A stretch of DNA of 5,116 nt from contig JALSLS010000012.1 in assembly GCA_026988195.1 (NCBI GenBank), positions 1 to 5,116 of the forward strand, in the 5' to 3' direction. Position numbers and translations under genes: made by a program. Shown here in pieces: positions 4,995 through 5,116 of the stretch. Source of the DNA: Methylomonas sp. (GTDB lineage: Bacteria > Pseudomonadota > Gammaproteobacteria > Methylococcales > Methylomonadaceae). How positions within the stretch are numbered: the first letter of the stretch is position 1; every line of letters begins with the position of its first letter. The notes beneath the pieces are model-generated. The model was not told where the DNA came from, made no database searches, and was given only the letters and a program-made list of their open reading frames with translations.

Positions 4995-5116
4995 GTGTGT
5001 CAAGAGAACAACGAAGTTGTTCGTAACTATATTAAAGATGAGAGTAGGTCTCTCGTAATCGGCTGAAAGGAGCTGGTTACAAACCGCCCCCTGCTGCTGA
5101 GGTAAAGAGCTTTGGT
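4995..5116 (+). ncRNA. Structured RNA, possibly the 5' end of a group II intron (runs off the window)
   Basis: After TTTT the sequence begins GTGTGTC, which matches the group II intron 5' consensus GUGYG. Three hairpins follow in close order. GAACAAC (5006-5012) pairs with GTTGTTC (5016-5022). GAGAG (5040-5044) pairs with CTCTC (5050-5054). GTAATCGGCT (5055-5064) pairs with AGCTGGTTAC (5071-5080), ten pairs including two G-U pairs. No credible protein is encoded here. Class C group II introns commonly insert just after terminator hairpins or into attC sites, and the preceding segment looks like such a target. Domain V and any reverse transcriptase would lie beyond the window, so this is a hypothesis. 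A different structured RNA, a retron-like element or an insertion-sequence end are alternatives. Confidence 0.35.

Noticed and set aside
4845..5066. 73-codon plus-strand open frame overlapping the end of the HEPN-like gene
   Set aside because: It overlaps that gene by over 110 bases in another frame and then runs through the hairpin-rich tail, so it is most likely a by-product.

Overview
The window looks like chromosomal DNA from an AT-rich gammaproteobacterium. Two observations suggest this. A fructose-1,6-bisphosphatase start of the E. coli type lies at the left edge. The B12-dependent ribonucleotide reductase is split into two genes (nrdJa and nrdJb), an arrangement known from Pseudomonas and its relatives. 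No species can be named from the sequence alone.

Layout: (1) Bases 1-89, minus strand, hold the first 29 codons of fbp, cut by the window edge. (2) Bases 90-757 are a gene-poor, very AT-rich divergent intergenic region. It contains a possible fbp promoter, an imperfect inverted repeat spanning 243-403, a small palindrome at 586-599, and two NrdR-box-like operators at 637-652 and 668-683. The operators start 31 bp apart, which is the usual spacing for NrdR pairs. (3) Bases 758-3579 carry nrdJa and nrdJb, which overlap by one base (TAATG) and form a translationally coupled operon. NrdJa has the catalytic barrel with the radical cysteine. NrdJb has the C-terminal cysteine-rich tail that should re-reduce the active site. 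(4) Bases 3580-4102 have no gene. They contain a hairpin without a U-tract just after nrdJb, a good sigma-70-type promoter at 3856-3884, and a long hairpin at 3964-4093 ending nine bases before the next start codon. (5) Bases 4103-4957 encode a 284-residue protein that I cannot name. Its R-x4-H motif, placed after a long helical stretch, suggests a HEPN-fold ribonuclease, the kind used in toxin-antitoxin and antiphage systems. (6) Bases 4958-5116 hold a terminator-like or attC-like segment, then a GTGTG start and three consecutive hairpins. This may be the 5' end of a group II intron or another structured RNA that continues beyond the window.

The first half is ordinary metabolism: nucleotide reduction, probably repressed by NrdR when dNTP/ATP levels are high, next to a gluconeogenic gene. 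The second half looks like accessory DNA. The main unexplained signals are the hairpin leader in front of the HEPN-like gene, whose sequence differences are almost all compensated only in plus-strand RNA, and the structured tail. Whether leader and protein form one system is inference.
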